34,659 nucleotides of DNA, from the NCBI GenBank assembly GCA_031553875.1, contig JAVBKU010000016.1, forward strand, positions 1 through 34,659, written 5' to 3'. Under the pieces are notes generated by a model. It was not told the DNA's origin and made no database searches. It worked only from the letters and a program-made list of their open reading frames with translations. How positions within the stretch are numbered: the first letter of the stretch is position 1; each line of letters opens with the position of its first letter. This document shows, piece after piece, positions 25,084 through 33,364 of this stretch. The DNA comes from JAVBKU01 sp031553875. Lineage in GTDB: Bacteria; Bacteroidota; Bacteroidia; Bacteroidales; Rikenellaceae. Both the position numbers and the translations under genes were made by a program.

Positions 25084-25638
25084 TTATTTTTTGAGTACTG
25101 TCTTGTAATCGGCCTTGTATTTACCCTTGGACATGGCCAGTAATTTACTCTTTATAAGGGTTTTGCGCAGAGCCGAGAGATGATCTACGAACACCTTGCC
25201 TTCCACGTGGTCGTACTCGTGCTGTATTACCCTCGCGGCGAAGCCATCGTACTGTTCGTCATGCTCCGCGAAGTTCTCGTCGAGGTATTTTATGCGTATC
25301 GAGGTGGGGCGGTAAACATCCTCCCTGATGTTGGGCAGGCTCAGGCATCCCTCCCCCAAGAGCTCCTCCTCGTCGGAATATTCGTATATCTCGGGGTTGA
25401 TGAATACCTTCTTGAAGTCCTTCAATTCGGGCGCCTCGTCGGCGTACAACCTCGCGTCGATAACGAACATGCGTATGGGTTTGCCCACCTGGGGGGCGGC
25501 GAGGCCCACGCCGTCGGCGTCGTACATCGTCTCCCACATGTTGGCGATTATCTGCCCCAACTGGGGATAATCGGGGGTTATATCCTCGGTCTCCTTACGC
25601 AGCGAAGCCGAGCCGTAAACGTAAATAGGATAAATCAT
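25084..25638 (-). CDS. def: Peptide deformylase
   Basis: This 184-residue metalloenzyme removes the formyl group from the N-terminal Met of new proteins. All three family motifs are intact: GVGLAAPQ (residues 43-50), EGCLSLP with metal ligand Cys98, and HEYDH with His140, catalytic Glu141 and His144. The C-terminus is Lys-rich. Length is normal. It lies between ruvX (upstream, 245-base gap filled by hairpins) and yqgE (19 nt downstream). The ruvX-def pair is a familiar arrangement in Bacteroidota. Confidence 0.97.
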   Translation of the reverse strand: MIYPIYVYGSASLRKETEDITPDYPQLGQIIANMWETMYDADGVGLAAPQVGKPIRMFVIDARLYADEAPELKDFKKVFINPEIYEYSDEEELLGEGCLSLPNIREDVYRPTSIRIKYLDENFAEHDEQYDGFAARVIQHEYDHVEGKVFVDHLSALRKTLIKSKLLAMSKGKYKADYKTVLKK

Positions 25639-25731
25639 ATCTTAACGTAAACTCTGGATAAGGAATTATTTAAACTGTTTCTTATTTCCCAAACCGTTAC
25701 CGCAAAATTCCTTACCCAGATTTCACGTTAA

Positions 25732-25859
25732 CGGCTTTTAAAAAAGCCGATCTAACTTCGACAACCCCACCCCTACCCTCCCCTTGAAAGGGTAGGGCTT
25801 GCCAATGACCTTTAAAACAAAGGTCATTAGCCCAAAGGTGGCTCTGCTTTAAAGCAGAG
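25732..25859. repeat. Cluster of four palindromes between ruvX and def
   Basis: Four inverted repeats occur in 128 bases. They are CGGCTTTT/AAAAGCCG (25732-25749), CCCTACCCT/AGGGTAGGG (25771-25797), AATGACCTTT/AAAGGTCATT (25804-25828) and the perfect palindrome CTCTGCTTTAAAGCAGAG (25842-25859). GGGCT at 25795-25799 overlaps the second stem but could instead pair with AGCCC at 25829-25833 to extend the third, so two folds compete. The stems may terminate ruvX transcription or be inserted palindromic elements. Confidence 0.7.
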
Positions 25860-25883
25860 TTTATTTAAGCTTATTACTCGTGG

Positions 25884-26318
25884 CTATACCGACGAACCCT
25901 CCGTAAAAGCCCTGCTCTCCATATAGCCCTGCAATATTATCGAGGCGCTGATACGGTCCACGAGCCCCTTGTCCCTGCGGCCCGACTTGCTCACGCCTCC
26001 TTCTATCATGGCTCCCATGGCCATCTTGGAGGTGAAACGCTCGTCGAACATCTCTATCTTCACTCCCGGCAGCGCCTTGCCCAGTCGCTCCACGAAGGGG
26101 CGTATTTGGCGGAACGACTCCGACGGCTCGCCGTTCATCTGGCGGGGCATCCCCACCACAACAATGTCCACGCCGTTCTCCTTAACATAACGTTCGACAA
26201 AGGCTTGTAGTGTGTGGGTGGGCACGGTTTCCAGCGGCGAGGCGATGATGCGCAGGGGGTCGGTCACCGCCAGCCCCGTACGTTTCGTGCCGTAATCTAT
26301 CGCGAGAATTCGTCCCAT
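25884..26318 (-). CDS. ruvX: RuvX/YqgF family Holliday-junction resolvase-like nuclease
   Basis: This 144-residue RNase H-fold protein is linked to pre-16S rRNA processing and, in some bacteria, to recombination intermediates. The N-terminal active-site segment is ILAIDYGTKRTGLAVTD. The middle has VVVGMPRQMNGEPSES, followed by MFDERFTSK and a late Asp in KGLVDRISASIILQGYM. Length is standard. A -7 box TATCTTTG lies 18-25 bases before its start on this strand, so the leader is very short. It heads the ruvX-def-yqgE gene series and is divergent from the CD225-like gene. Confidence 0.93.
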   Translation of the reverse strand: MGRILAIDYGTKRTGLAVTDPLRIIASPLETVPTHTLQAFVERYVKENGVDIVVVGMPRQMNGEPSESFRQIRPFVERLGKALPGVKIEMFDERFTSKMAMGAMIEGGVSKSGRRDKGLVDRISASIILQGYMESRAFTEGSSV

Positions 26319-26335
26319 AACACCTTTACTCTCTG

Positions 26336-26343
26336 CAAAGATA
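26336..26343 (-). promoter_or_regulatory. -7 box of ruvX
   Basis: The minus strand reads TATCTTTG, an exact TAnnTTTG match, about 18 bases before the ruvX start codon. It faces away from the plus-strand box at 26395-26402. Confidence 0.6.
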
Positions 26344-26394
26344 CGTTTTTCCCGTAAAAGTACCCATATACGGGCGATTTTAGGTTTTTTTAGT

Positions 26395-26402
26395 TAGCTT
26401 TG
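26395..26402 (+). promoter_or_regulatory. -7 box of the CD225-like gene
   Basis: TAGCTTTG matches TAnnTTTG, 43 bases before the start at 26445. With the ruvX box it forms a compact divergent promoter of less than 130 bases between start codons. Confidence 0.6.
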
Positions 26403-26444
26403 TGGGAGTAACATTGTATAAAACCGAAATAAATATACCGAGCT

Positions 26445-26864
26445 ATGTCAATGATCAACTGCCGCGAGTGCAACGCCCCCATTTCAAGCGAGGCACCCTC
26501 ATGCCCCCACTGCGGGGCTCCCGCCCTGAAACAATCACAGGAACCCGCTCCCGCACCCTCGTGCGGGCCCTGCCGTACTCCTGAGCTGCCTCCCAAGACG
26601 TGGCTTCTGGAATCTATCCTGGCGACTATATTCTGCTGCCTGCCGTTAGGTGTCGTAGGCATAATCTACGCCTCGAAGATAGAATCCGCATGGTACGCCG
26701 GCAACAGGGAGCTGGCCCTCTCCTCGGCCCGCTCGGCCAAGTCGTGGACCATAGCCGCCTTCTGGGTCGGACTGGGATCGTGCCTGCTCTACATCATATT
26801 CTACGTGATAATTATAGCTTTCGGGCTCACCAGTGTCATGTCGAACAGCTTACTCAATATGTAG
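26445..26864 (+). CDS. Zinc-ribbon plus CD225/dispanin-type membrane protein
   Basis: This is a 139-residue small membrane protein. A zinc ribbon comes first (CREC at 6-9 and CPHC at 20-23), then a Pro/Ala linker with another Cys pair (CGPC, 40-43). A CD225/dispanin-like domain follows: PPKTWLLESILATIFCCLPLG is the first membrane segment (residues 49-69, containing PPKTWLLESI and CCLPLG), then VGIIYASKIESAWYAGN and ARSAKSWTIAAFWVG. A second hydrophobic helix runs about 108-127. The same domain is found in animal IFITM proteins; the bacterial role is unknown. It is followed after 62 nt by a DUF2752 gene, a pairing known from Bacteroidota. Confidence 0.82.
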   Translation: MSMINCRECNAPISSEAPSCPHCGAPALKQSQEPAPAPSCGPCRTPELPPKTWLLESILATIFCCLPLGVVGIIYASKIESAWYAGNRELALSSARSAKSWTIAAFWVGLGSCLLYIIFYVIIIAFGLTSVMSNSLLNM

Positions 26865-26926
26865 CCCGCACCGGGCGCGAATTCCGGTAAGGACATTCCT
26901 CAACGGTACCGGCGGATCGTAAGAGT

Positions 26927-27322
26927 ATGAATTTAAAATCCCCAAATACCCCGCGGGCGCTCATCACGGGCGCCTGCATCGTTCTGGCGTTGGCGCTCAT
27001 AGCGGCCTACGCCCTGCTCGACCCGTCGAAATCGCTCTTCCCCCGTTGCCTGTTCTTTATGCTCACGGGGCTGGAGTGTCCCGGATGCGGCTCGCAGAGG
27101 GCCGTACACAGCCTCCTGCACGGCGATCTGCAGGCGGCCTTCGGCTTCAATCCGCTTATGGTGATGCTTATTCCCTACGTCGTCGCCTGCGCCTGGCTTG
27201 AATTCCTGGGTGGCAAGGAGCGGTTCCCGAGGGTGCGGCGGGCGCTTATGGGCATGGAGGCGTGTTATGCGTTGCTGGCCCTGATCGGCGTGTTCTTCAT
27301 TGTCCGTAACCTGCTTACGTGA
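26927..27322 (+). CDS. DUF2752 family membrane protein
   Basis: This 131-residue integral membrane protein has about three hydrophobic helices (about 12-30, 73-92 and 107-128). The family signature is clear: GLECPGCGSQRAVHSLLHGD (Cys51, Cys54), then AAFGFNPLMVMLIPYV. Function is not known; the CxxC motif suggests metal binding or a redox role. Its position directly after the zinc-ribbon/CD225 gene suggests the two work together. Confidence 0.85.
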   Translation: MNLKSPNTPRALITGACIVLALALIAAYALLDPSKSLFPRCLFFMLTGLECPGCGSQRAVHSLLHGDLQAAFGFNPLMVMLIPYVVACAWLEFLGGKERFPRVRRALMGMEACYALLALIGVFFIVRNLLT

Positions 27323-27363
27323 AGATTTAGGGAGAGGCTTGGTTATTTGTTTTCACAATTTAT

Positions 27364-27371
27364 TACCTTTG
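27364..27371 (+). promoter_or_regulatory. Promoter of glyS
   Basis: TACCTTTG (27364-27371) matches TAnnTTTG, and a TTG at 27339-27341 lies 22 bases upstream, close to the usual spacing for the -33 element. The box is 54 bases before the glyS ATG. Confidence 0.6.
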
Positions 27372-27424
27372 CGGTTTAAGAGGGCGCACGTGGCGCCGCT
27401 AACCATTATCGAACGACGTTTACA

Positions 27425-28963
27425 ATGACACAGGAAGATCTTTTCAAGAAGCTTATCGCCCACAGCAAGGAGTACGGATTCATATTCCCCTCCAGCGAGA
27501 TTTACGATGGCCTCAGCGCCGTGTACGACTACGGTCAGTTGGGCGTGGAGCTCAAGAACAACATAAAAAAATATTGGTGGGACTCGATGGTAAAGCTCAA
27601 CGACAACATCGTGGGTATCGACGCCGCCATCTTCATGCACCCCAAGACCTGGGAGGCCTCCGGCCACGTAGGTGCGTTCAATGACCCCCTGATCGACAAC
27701 CGTGATTCCAAGAAACGCTACCGTGCCGACGTGCTGCTCGAAGAGTGGCTCGCCAAGCAGGACGACAAAATCGAGAAAGAGGTCGAAAAGGCCCGCAAGC
27801 GTTTCGACAACTTCGACGAGAAGATGTTCCGCGAGACCAACCCCCGCGTGCAGGAGTACCAGACCAAGCGCGACGAGGCCCACTCGCGCATGGTCGACGC
27901 TCTGACCCGCAGCGATCTCGAAGCCATGCGCCAGCTGATCCTCGACCTTGAGATCGCGTGCCCCATTTCGGGAACGCGCAACTGGACCGAGGTGCGTCAG
28001 TTCAACCTTATGTTCGACACCAAAATGGGCTCCGTAAGCGAAGGGGCCAACACCATAGACCTGCGCCCCGAAACAGCACAGGGTATTTTCGTTAACTTCC
28101 TCAACGTGCAGAAGACCGGCCGCATGAAGATACCCTTCGGTATCGCCCAGATAGGCAAGGCTTTCCGCAATGAGATCGTGGCCCGCCAGTTCATCTTCCG
28201 CATGAGGGAGTTCGAACAGATGGAGATGCAGTTCTTCGTGCGCCCCGGCGAGGAGTTGAAGTGGTTCGAGAAGTGGAAGGCGACCCGCATGAGCTGGCAC
28301 CGTGCCCTGGGCTTCGGCGACAAGCACTACCGTTTCCACGACCACGACAAGCTGGCCCACTACGCCAATGCCGCCACCGACGTGGAATTCGAATTCCCAT
28401 TCGGCTTCAAGGAGGTGGAGGGTATCCACTCCCGCACCGACTTCGACCTGGGCAACCACCAGAAGTTCTCAGGCAAGAAAATGCAATATTTCGACACCGA
28501 GACCAACGAAAGCTACGTGCCCTACGTGGTGGAGACATCCATCGGCGTGGACCGTATGGTACTCCAGGTGCTTTCGGCCTCATATAACGAGGAAAAGCTC
28601 CCCAACGGCGAAGAGCGTGTGGTGCTTAACATACCCGCCGCCATAGCCCCCGTGAAGGTGGCCGTGCTGCCGTTGGTCAAGAAAGACGGCCTGCCCGAAG
28701 TGGCCCGCGATATAATCAATTCCCTGAAATTCGAGCACACCGTGCAGTACGACGAAAAGGACAGCATCGGCAAGCGTTACCGCCGCCAGGATGCCATCGG
28801 TACACCGTTCTGCGTGACCGTCGACCACCAGAGCCTCGAGGACAAGAGCGTCACGCTGCGCCGCCGCGACTCCATGGAACAGGAGAGGGTCGCCATAGCC
28901 GACCTGCCCGCTATCATAGGCGACGAGGTAAGCATGAAAAAGCTGTTCGAGAAGCTGGTTTAA
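27425..28963 (+). CDS. glyS: Glycyl-tRNA synthetase (single-chain, class II type)
   Basis: This 512-residue enzyme charges tRNA-Gly. It is the alpha2-type form, not the split alpha/beta form. The N-terminus reads KKLIAHSKEYGFIFPSSEIY and the conserved YDYGQLGVELKNNI. Class II motif 2 is in GKAFRNEIVARQFIFRMREF, followed by EQMEMQFFVRPGEE. Motif 3 lies in VETSIGVDRMVLQVL. The C-terminal anticodon-binding domain begins near APVKVAVLPLVKKDG and includes RRQDAIGTPFCVTVD. Length is normal for the type. It has its own promoter and is followed after 81 nt by coaD. Confidence 0.97.
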   Translation: MTQEDLFKKLIAHSKEYGFIFPSSEIYDGLSAVYDYGQLGVELKNNIKKYWWDSMVKLNDNIVGIDAAIFMHPKTWEASGHVGAFNDPLIDNRDSKKRYRADVLLEEWLAKQDDKIEKEVEKARKRFDNFDEKMFRETNPRVQEYQTKRDEAHSRMVDALTRSDLEAMRQLILDLEIACPISGTRNWTEVRQFNLMFDTKMGSVSEGANTIDLRPETAQGIFVNFLNVQKTGRMKIPFGIAQIGKAFRNEIVARQFIFRMREFEQMEMQFFVRPGEELKWFEKWKATRMSWHRALGFGDKHYRFHDHDKLAHYANAATDVEFEFPFGFKEVEGIHSRTDFDLGNHQKFSGKKMQYFDTETNESYVPYVVETSIGVDRMVLQVLSASYNEEKLPNGEERVVLNIPAAIAPVKVAVLPLVKKDGLPEVARDIINSLKFEHTVQYDEKDSIGKRYRRQDAIGTPFCVTVDHQSLEDKSVTLRRRDSMEQERVAIADLPAIIGDEVSMKKLFEKLV

Positions 28964-29044
28964 ACCTTTAGGCCGGCCCGCCCCGAAGCGTGCCGGCCAT
29001 ACATACCATTCCACCCTGCTCCGGCGGGGATAACACCGCAGGTT

Positions 29045-29515
29045 ATGAAGCGCGTAGCGTTATTTCCCGGATCGTTCGACCCCTTCACCCTCGGCCACAA
29101 GGTCGTGGTCGACGAGGGGTTGAAGCTGTTCGACAGGATCGTCATAGCCGTGGGCGGCAGCGCCGGGAAGCACGGCCTCCTCTCCATAGAGAACAGGGTG
29201 CGCCTGATCGAGGACGTGTACCGCGGCAACGACCGCATAGAGGTGAAGAGCTACGGCGGCCTCACGGGCGAATTCTGCCGCGAGGAGGGCATTACCACCA
29301 TCCTGCGCGGCATGCGCAACACGGTCGACTTCGAGTATGAGCGCAACATCATGCAGATCAACCGCACTCTATTCCCCGAACTCAACACAGTGCTTATTTT
29401 CACCCCGCCGCAGTACGTGGCCATATCATCGAGCGTGATACGAGAGATCGTGGCCTTCGGGGGCGATCCCACCGTACTTATGCCGGAAAATATCGATATC
29501 AAAAAATACTTGTAA
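29045..29515 (+). CDS. coaD: Phosphopantetheine adenylyltransferase
   Basis: This 156-residue nucleotidyltransferase catalyses the penultimate step of CoA synthesis, transferring AMP from ATP to 4'-phosphopantetheine. The N-terminal GSFDPFTLGH carries the family (T/H)xGH motif at its end. The middle has ILRGMRNTVDFEYERNIMQIN, written here in two overlapping parts as ILRGMRNTVDFEYE and YERNIMQIN. ISSSVIREI corresponds to the ISSTxVR signature. Its stop codon TAA shares one base with the ATG of lpxD, so the two genes are translationally coupled. Confidence 0.96.
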   Translation: MKRVALFPGSFDPFTLGHKVVVDEGLKLFDRIVIAVGGSAGKHGLLSIENRVRLIEDVYRGNDRIEVKSYGGLTGEFCREEGITTILRGMRNTVDFEYERNIMQINRTLFPELNTVLIFTPPQYVAISSSVIREIVAFGGDPTVLMPENIDIKKYL

Positions 29516-30564
29516 TGGAATTCACAGCAGAACTCATCGCGGGCTTCCTTGGAGGCGAAATCCAGGGCGACCCCAAGACGAAAGTTAACACTATCTCTAA
29601 GATCGAGGAGGGTACTCCCGGCTCACTGTCATTCCTCTCCAACCCCAAATACGAATCGTTCATCTACGGCACCAAGGCCTCTATCGTCATAGTGGCCAGG
29701 ACGTTCGAGCCCACGGCCCCCGTCGCCGCCACAATGGTAAAGGTCGACGACCCCTACGCGTGCTTCGCCAAGCTGCTGGAGCTGTACGTGGCCAACAAAC
29801 CCCAGAAAAAGGGCATCAGCCCCCTGGCATCTATCGATCCTTCGACCAAGATGCAGGAAGACGCCTACGTGGGTGAATTCGCCGTTATTTCGGGCAGCGT
29901 GAAGACGGGCAAGAACGTGAAGATATGGCCGCAGGTATTTATCGGCGACAACGTGACCATAGGCGACAACGTGACCCTCTATCCGGGCGTCAGGATATAC
30001 GAACAGTGCGTGCTGGGCAGCGACATCATAATCCACGCCGGCAGCGTAATAGGGGCCGACGGCTTCGGCTTCGCCCCCAACGAGAAGGGCGAATTCAGCA
30101 AGATACCCCAGATAGGCAACGTGGTGATAGAAGACGGCGTGGAAATAGGTGCCAATACATGTATCGACCGTGCCACTATGGGCTCTACATATATCCGCAA
30201 GGGCGTGAAGCTCGACAACCTCGTGCAGGTGGGCCACAATGCGGCCGTGGGCGCCAATACCGTAGCCGCGGCACAGGTGGGCATCGCAGGCTCGACCAAG
30301 GTGGGTGCCAACTGTATGATGGGCGGCCAGGTGGGCATAGCAGGACACCTCACCGTGGGCGACCGCGTGAGGCTCGGCTCTAAGACGGGCGTATCGAACA
30401 GCATCCCCGACGACAGCGTGCACCTCGGATATCCGTCCATGCAAGCCTCTAAATTTCAGAGATCGAACGCCGTATTCCGCAATCTCCCCGACCTGAGCAA
30501 TAAGGTACATCAACTCGAAAAGGAGTTGGCGCGACTGAAAGCCCTGCTGGAAGAGAAAGAATAA
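29515..30564 (+). CDS. lpxD: UDP-3-O-(3-hydroxyacyl)glucosamine N-acyltransferase
   Basis: This 349-residue acyltransferase performs the third step of lipid A synthesis, N-acylating UDP-3-O-acyl-glucosamine with an acyl-ACP. An N-terminal uridine-binding domain (about 1-100) is followed by a left-handed beta helix of hexapeptide repeats (about 105-310), for example VTIGDNVTLYPGVRIYEQCV and GVEIGANTCIDRATMGSTYI. The catalytic histidine is His241 in VQVGHNAAVG, matching the E. coli position closely. A helical C-terminal tail (LSNKVHQLEKELARLKALLE) is typical of the trimer. It overlaps coaD by one base. Confidence 0.96.
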   Translation: MEFTAELIAGFLGGEIQGDPKTKVNTISKIEEGTPGSLSFLSNPKYESFIYGTKASIVIVARTFEPTAPVAATMVKVDDPYACFAKLLELYVANKPQKKGISPLASIDPSTKMQEDAYVGEFAVISGSVKTGKNVKIWPQVFIGDNVTIGDNVTLYPGVRIYEQCVLGSDIIIHAGSVIGADGFGFAPNEKGEFSKIPQIGNVVIEDGVEIGANTCIDRATMGSTYIRKGVKLDNLVQVGHNAAVGANTVAAAQVGIAGSTKVGANCMMGGQVGIAGHLTVGDRVRLGSKTGVSNSIPDDSVHLGYPSMQASKFQRSNAVFRNLPDLSNKVHQLEKELARLKALLEEKE

Positions 30565-30596
30565 GTTACTCGTATCAAGTATGAGGTAATGTGGGC

Positions 30597-30668
30597 CGCG
30601 ATTGCTGCTGGCAATCGCGATATTTCGCGGCTCGGCGCTGTGCGTCGCCCCTCGCAGCCACGAAATAT
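30597..30668. other. Two hairpins between lpxD and ruvC
   Basis: The first has arms CGCGATTGC (30597-30605) and GCAATCGCG (30611-30619) with a 5-nt loop, 33 bases past the lpxD stop, and may be its terminator. The second pairs ATATTTCGCGGCT (from 30620) with AGCCACGAAATAT (ending 30668), 13 bp with one C-A mismatch, with a smaller GGCG/CGCC stem inside. Confidence 0.5.
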
Positions 30669-30707
30669 AATTATGCCAAAGCTCTCCACCTATAATTTCC
30701 GGACGCC

Positions 30708-31307
30708 TTGAAAACTTCGGATCGCAAGACTATAATCATGGGTATCGACCCCGGCACCAACACCATGGGCTACGGGATCGTGGCCGTGTGCGGTTCGCGG
30801 GCGGAGTGCCTCGCCCTGGGCGACGTCTGCATGAAGCACCTCGACAACCCCTACAGCAAGCTCAAGCATATCTTCGACAGCGTCGCGGGACTTATCGATC
30901 AGTACCATCCCGATGAGGTGGCCCTGGAGTCCCCGTTTTTCGGTGAGAACGTGCAGAGCATGCTCAAGCTGGGGCGCGCGCAGGGTGTAGCTATGGCCGC
31001 CGCCCTAAGTAAGGGATGTCCCGTATCGGAATACGCTCCCAGACGCATCAAACAGTCGATAACGGGCTCCGGCTCGGCATCCAAAGAGCAAGTGGCGGGG
31101 GTGCTCAAGGGCGTACTGAAACTCGAAGAGATGCCCCGCCGGCTCGACGCCACTGACGGCGTGGCCGTAGCCATGTGCCATTTCTACGCGGCACATTCGG
31201 TCATCGGCTCCCTCGGCGGAGAAAAGAAAAAGGCTCTGGGCGGAGGGCGCAAATCCACCTCCTGGGAGTCGTTCGTATCGAGCAATCCCGGCAGGATAAA
31301 GAAATAA
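30708..31307 (+). CDS. ruvC: Crossover junction endodeoxyribonuclease RuvC
   Basis: This is a 199-residue Holliday-junction resolvase of the RNase H fold. The four acidic residues of the active site can be placed: Asp14 in MGIDPGTNTMGYG, Glu74 in ALESPFFGENVQS, and Asp147 and Asp150 in RLDATDGVAVA (numbered from the TTG start). LKLGRAQGVAMAAAL and EYAPRRIKQSITGSGSASKEQV are also family-typical. The frame starts with TTG at 30708; an ATG at 30738 (MGIDPG) would leave too short an N-terminus, so TTG is preferred. The C-terminus is extended and basic (KKKALGGGRKSTSWESF), as in Bacteroidota relatives. No ruvA or ruvB is nearby. Confidence 0.94.
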   Translation: MKTSDRKTIIMGIDPGTNTMGYGIVAVCGSRAECLALGDVCMKHLDNPYSKLKHIFDSVAGLIDQYHPDEVALESPFFGENVQSMLKLGRAQGVAMAAALSKGCPVSEYAPRRIKQSITGSGSASKEQVAGVLKGVLKLEEMPRRLDATDGVAVAMCHFYAAHSVIGSLGGEKKKALGGGRKSTSWESFVSSNPGRIKK

Positions 31308-31356
31308 ATCGCAAGTAATACACTGTTATTAAGACAAATACTAAAACCGAAGCTAT

Positions 31357-33315
31357 ATGAATGTATCTAAACTTTTGTATACCCTGTTAATACTGGTATT
31401 TGCTACGTCGATCGTGTCGGCACAAAATAAGGTCGATCTGCGGTCGCCTGATCAGAAGATCAAAATAAGCCTTAATATCGCCGACAAGATCTATTATTCC
31501 GTTTCTTTTAACAACGACGTTATACTGGAGAATAATTATCTGCAATTAGCCTTCAGGAACGAAGTATTGGGATCGAATCCCAAACTGTTGAAACAAAAAG
31601 CTACCACGGTCGATGAAAATCTCTCACCGGTAGTACCCCTGAAATTCTCCACCGTACGTAATAATTACAACCAGTTAAGGCTCGATTTCTCCGGAAATTA
31701 TTCCGTGGAGTTCCGCGCTTTCGATGATGGCTTCGCTTACCGCTTTATCACCAATAAGAAAGGCGATGTCGAGGTAATGGGAGAAGACCTGGTTATCAAC
31801 TTCCCTGCTTCCTATCTTCTCCACATGCAGCAGCCGCCCAGCTTCAGCACCGCATATGAAGACTATTACAGCCATGCTAACAGTGACCAATGGGCAAAGG
31901 AGGGCAAAATAGCGCTCTTGCCTCTATTGATCGATACCAAGAAACAGTATAAGATACTCATCTCTGAATCTGACCTTTCGGATTATCCCTGTATGTTCCT
32001 CAAGGGCAACGGGCAGAACGGACTTTCTTCCACCTTCCCTAAGGAACCGCTCGAGTTCGGCGAGGACGGCGACCGCAGGGTCAAGCTTATAAAAGAAGCC
32101 GATTATATTGCCAAAACATCGGGAAAAGGAAACTTCCCCTGGCGTTATTTTGTAATAACCACAAATGACGGGCAATTGATCGAGAACACCATGGCCTATA
32201 AACTGGCTCCGAAAAACGTGCTGGCCGACGTTTCATGGATCAAGCCGGGACAGGTAAGCTGGGAATGGTGGAACGACGCCAGTCCTTACGGGCCGGATGT
32301 AAATTTTGTGTCGGGCTACAACCTGGAGACTTACAAATATTATATCGATTTCGCCTCCAAATATGGCATCGCATATATCATCATGGACGAAGGCTGGGCC
32401 AAAGATACCCGCGATCCGTACACTCCCAACCCGGATGTAGACTTGCATGAATTGATCCGTTACGGCAAAGAAAAGGGTGTGGGCATTGTCTTGTGGCTGC
32501 CCTGGCTTACCGTAGAGAACAACATGACGCTGTTCGGTAAATTTGCCGAATGGGGTGTGAAAGGCGTGAAGATCGACTTTATGGACCGCAGCGACCAGTG
32601 GATGGTGAACTACTACGAGAGAGTAGCCTCCGAAGCCGCCAAGCACAAGCTCTTTGTCGATTTCCACGGATCGTTCAAACCTGCCGGGTTGGAATATAGG
32701 TACCCCAACATACTCTCTTACGAAGGAGTAAGGGGAATGGAACAAATGGGTGGTTGCGCTCCTGATAACAGCATATATCTCCCTTTCATGCGTAATGCCG
32801 TGGGGGCAATGGATTATACGCCGGGGGCCATGATCAGTTTTCAGCCCGAAGTGTATGGTGCGCTCCGCCCCAATTCAGGAAGTATCGGCACACGCGCCTA
32901 CCAACTTGCATTATTTGTAATTTTTGAAAGCGGCCTGCAAATGTTAGCGGATAATCCCACCCTCTATTACCGCAATGCCGACTGTACGGAATTTATCACA
33001 CAGGTACCCACCACGTGGGATGAAACCATTGCTTTGAAAGCTGAAGTAGGCGAGGTCGCCGTTGTAGCCAAACGCAAGGGAGAAAAATGGTTTATCGGCG
33101 GCATGACCAACAACAACCAGAACGTACGTGAGATAGAGATCAACCTTGATTTCCTTAAAGGCAGCAGAACCTATAAAATGATCTCTTTCGAAGACGGCAT
33201 CAACGCAGGCCGCCAGGCTATGGATTACCGCCGTAAAGAGTCCGTGGTAAAAAAGAATGATACGATTAAAATAAAGATGGTAAGAAACGGCGGATTCGCG
33301 GCTGTAATTGAATAG
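31357..33315 (+). CDS. Glycoside hydrolase family 97 (alpha-glucosidase/alpha-galactosidase type)
   Basis: This 652-residue exported enzyme has a signal peptide ending in VSAQ (about residue 23). An N-terminal beta-super-sandwich (about 25-285, with FRAFDDGFAYRF) precedes a TIM barrel (about 290-560) with VSWEWWNDASPYGPDVNF, IAYIIMDEGWAKD and VGIVLWLPW. Asp407 in GVKIDFMDRSDQW sits where retaining GH97 enzymes have their nucleophile, and inverting SusB-type enzymes are expected to differ there. Glu456 in SYEGVRGMEQ is another conserved acid. A retaining enzyme, perhaps an alpha-galactosidase, is therefore favoured by inference. The gene is visibly more A+T rich than ruvC before it. A DUF4380-like lipoprotein gene follows after 49 nt. 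Confidence 0.93.
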   Translation: MNVSKLLYTLLILVFATSIVSAQNKVDLRSPDQKIKISLNIADKIYYSVSFNNDVILENNYLQLAFRNEVLGSNPKLLKQKATTVDENLSPVVPLKFSTVRNNYNQLRLDFSGNYSVEFRAFDDGFAYRFITNKKGDVEVMGEDLVINFPASYLLHMQQPPSFSTAYEDYYSHANSDQWAKEGKIALLPLLIDTKKQYKILISESDLSDYPCMFLKGNGQNGLSSTFPKEPLEFGEDGDRRVKLIKEADYIAKTSGKGNFPWRYFVITTNDGQLIENTMAYKLAPKNVLADVSWIKPGQVSWEWWNDASPYGPDVNFVSGYNLETYKYYIDFASKYGIAYIIMDEGWAKDTRDPYTPNPDVDLHELIRYGKEKGVGIVLWLPWLTVENNMTLFGKFAEWGVKGVKIDFMDRSDQWMVNYYERVASEAAKHKLFVDFHGSFKPAGLEYRYPNILSYEGVRGMEQMGGCAPDNSIYLPFMRNAVGAMDYTPGAMISFQPEVYGALRPNSGSIGTRAYQLALFVIFESGLQMLADNPTLYYRNADCTEFITQVPTTWDETIALKAEVGEVAVVAKRKGEKWFIGGMTNNNQNVREIEINLDFLKGSRTYKMISFEDGINAGRQAMDYRRKESVVKKNDTIKIKMVRNGGFAAVIE

Positions 33316-33364
33316 CATACGTGTACCGACACTTCCTTGTTCCATTAAAAATCATATAATTTAC

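Noticed and set aside
27353..28459. Long antisense frames opposite glyS, and similarly opposite spt, lpxD, recN and the DUF4380 gene
   Set aside because: These are codon-phase shadows of genuine genes with biased third positions; none has a family motif.
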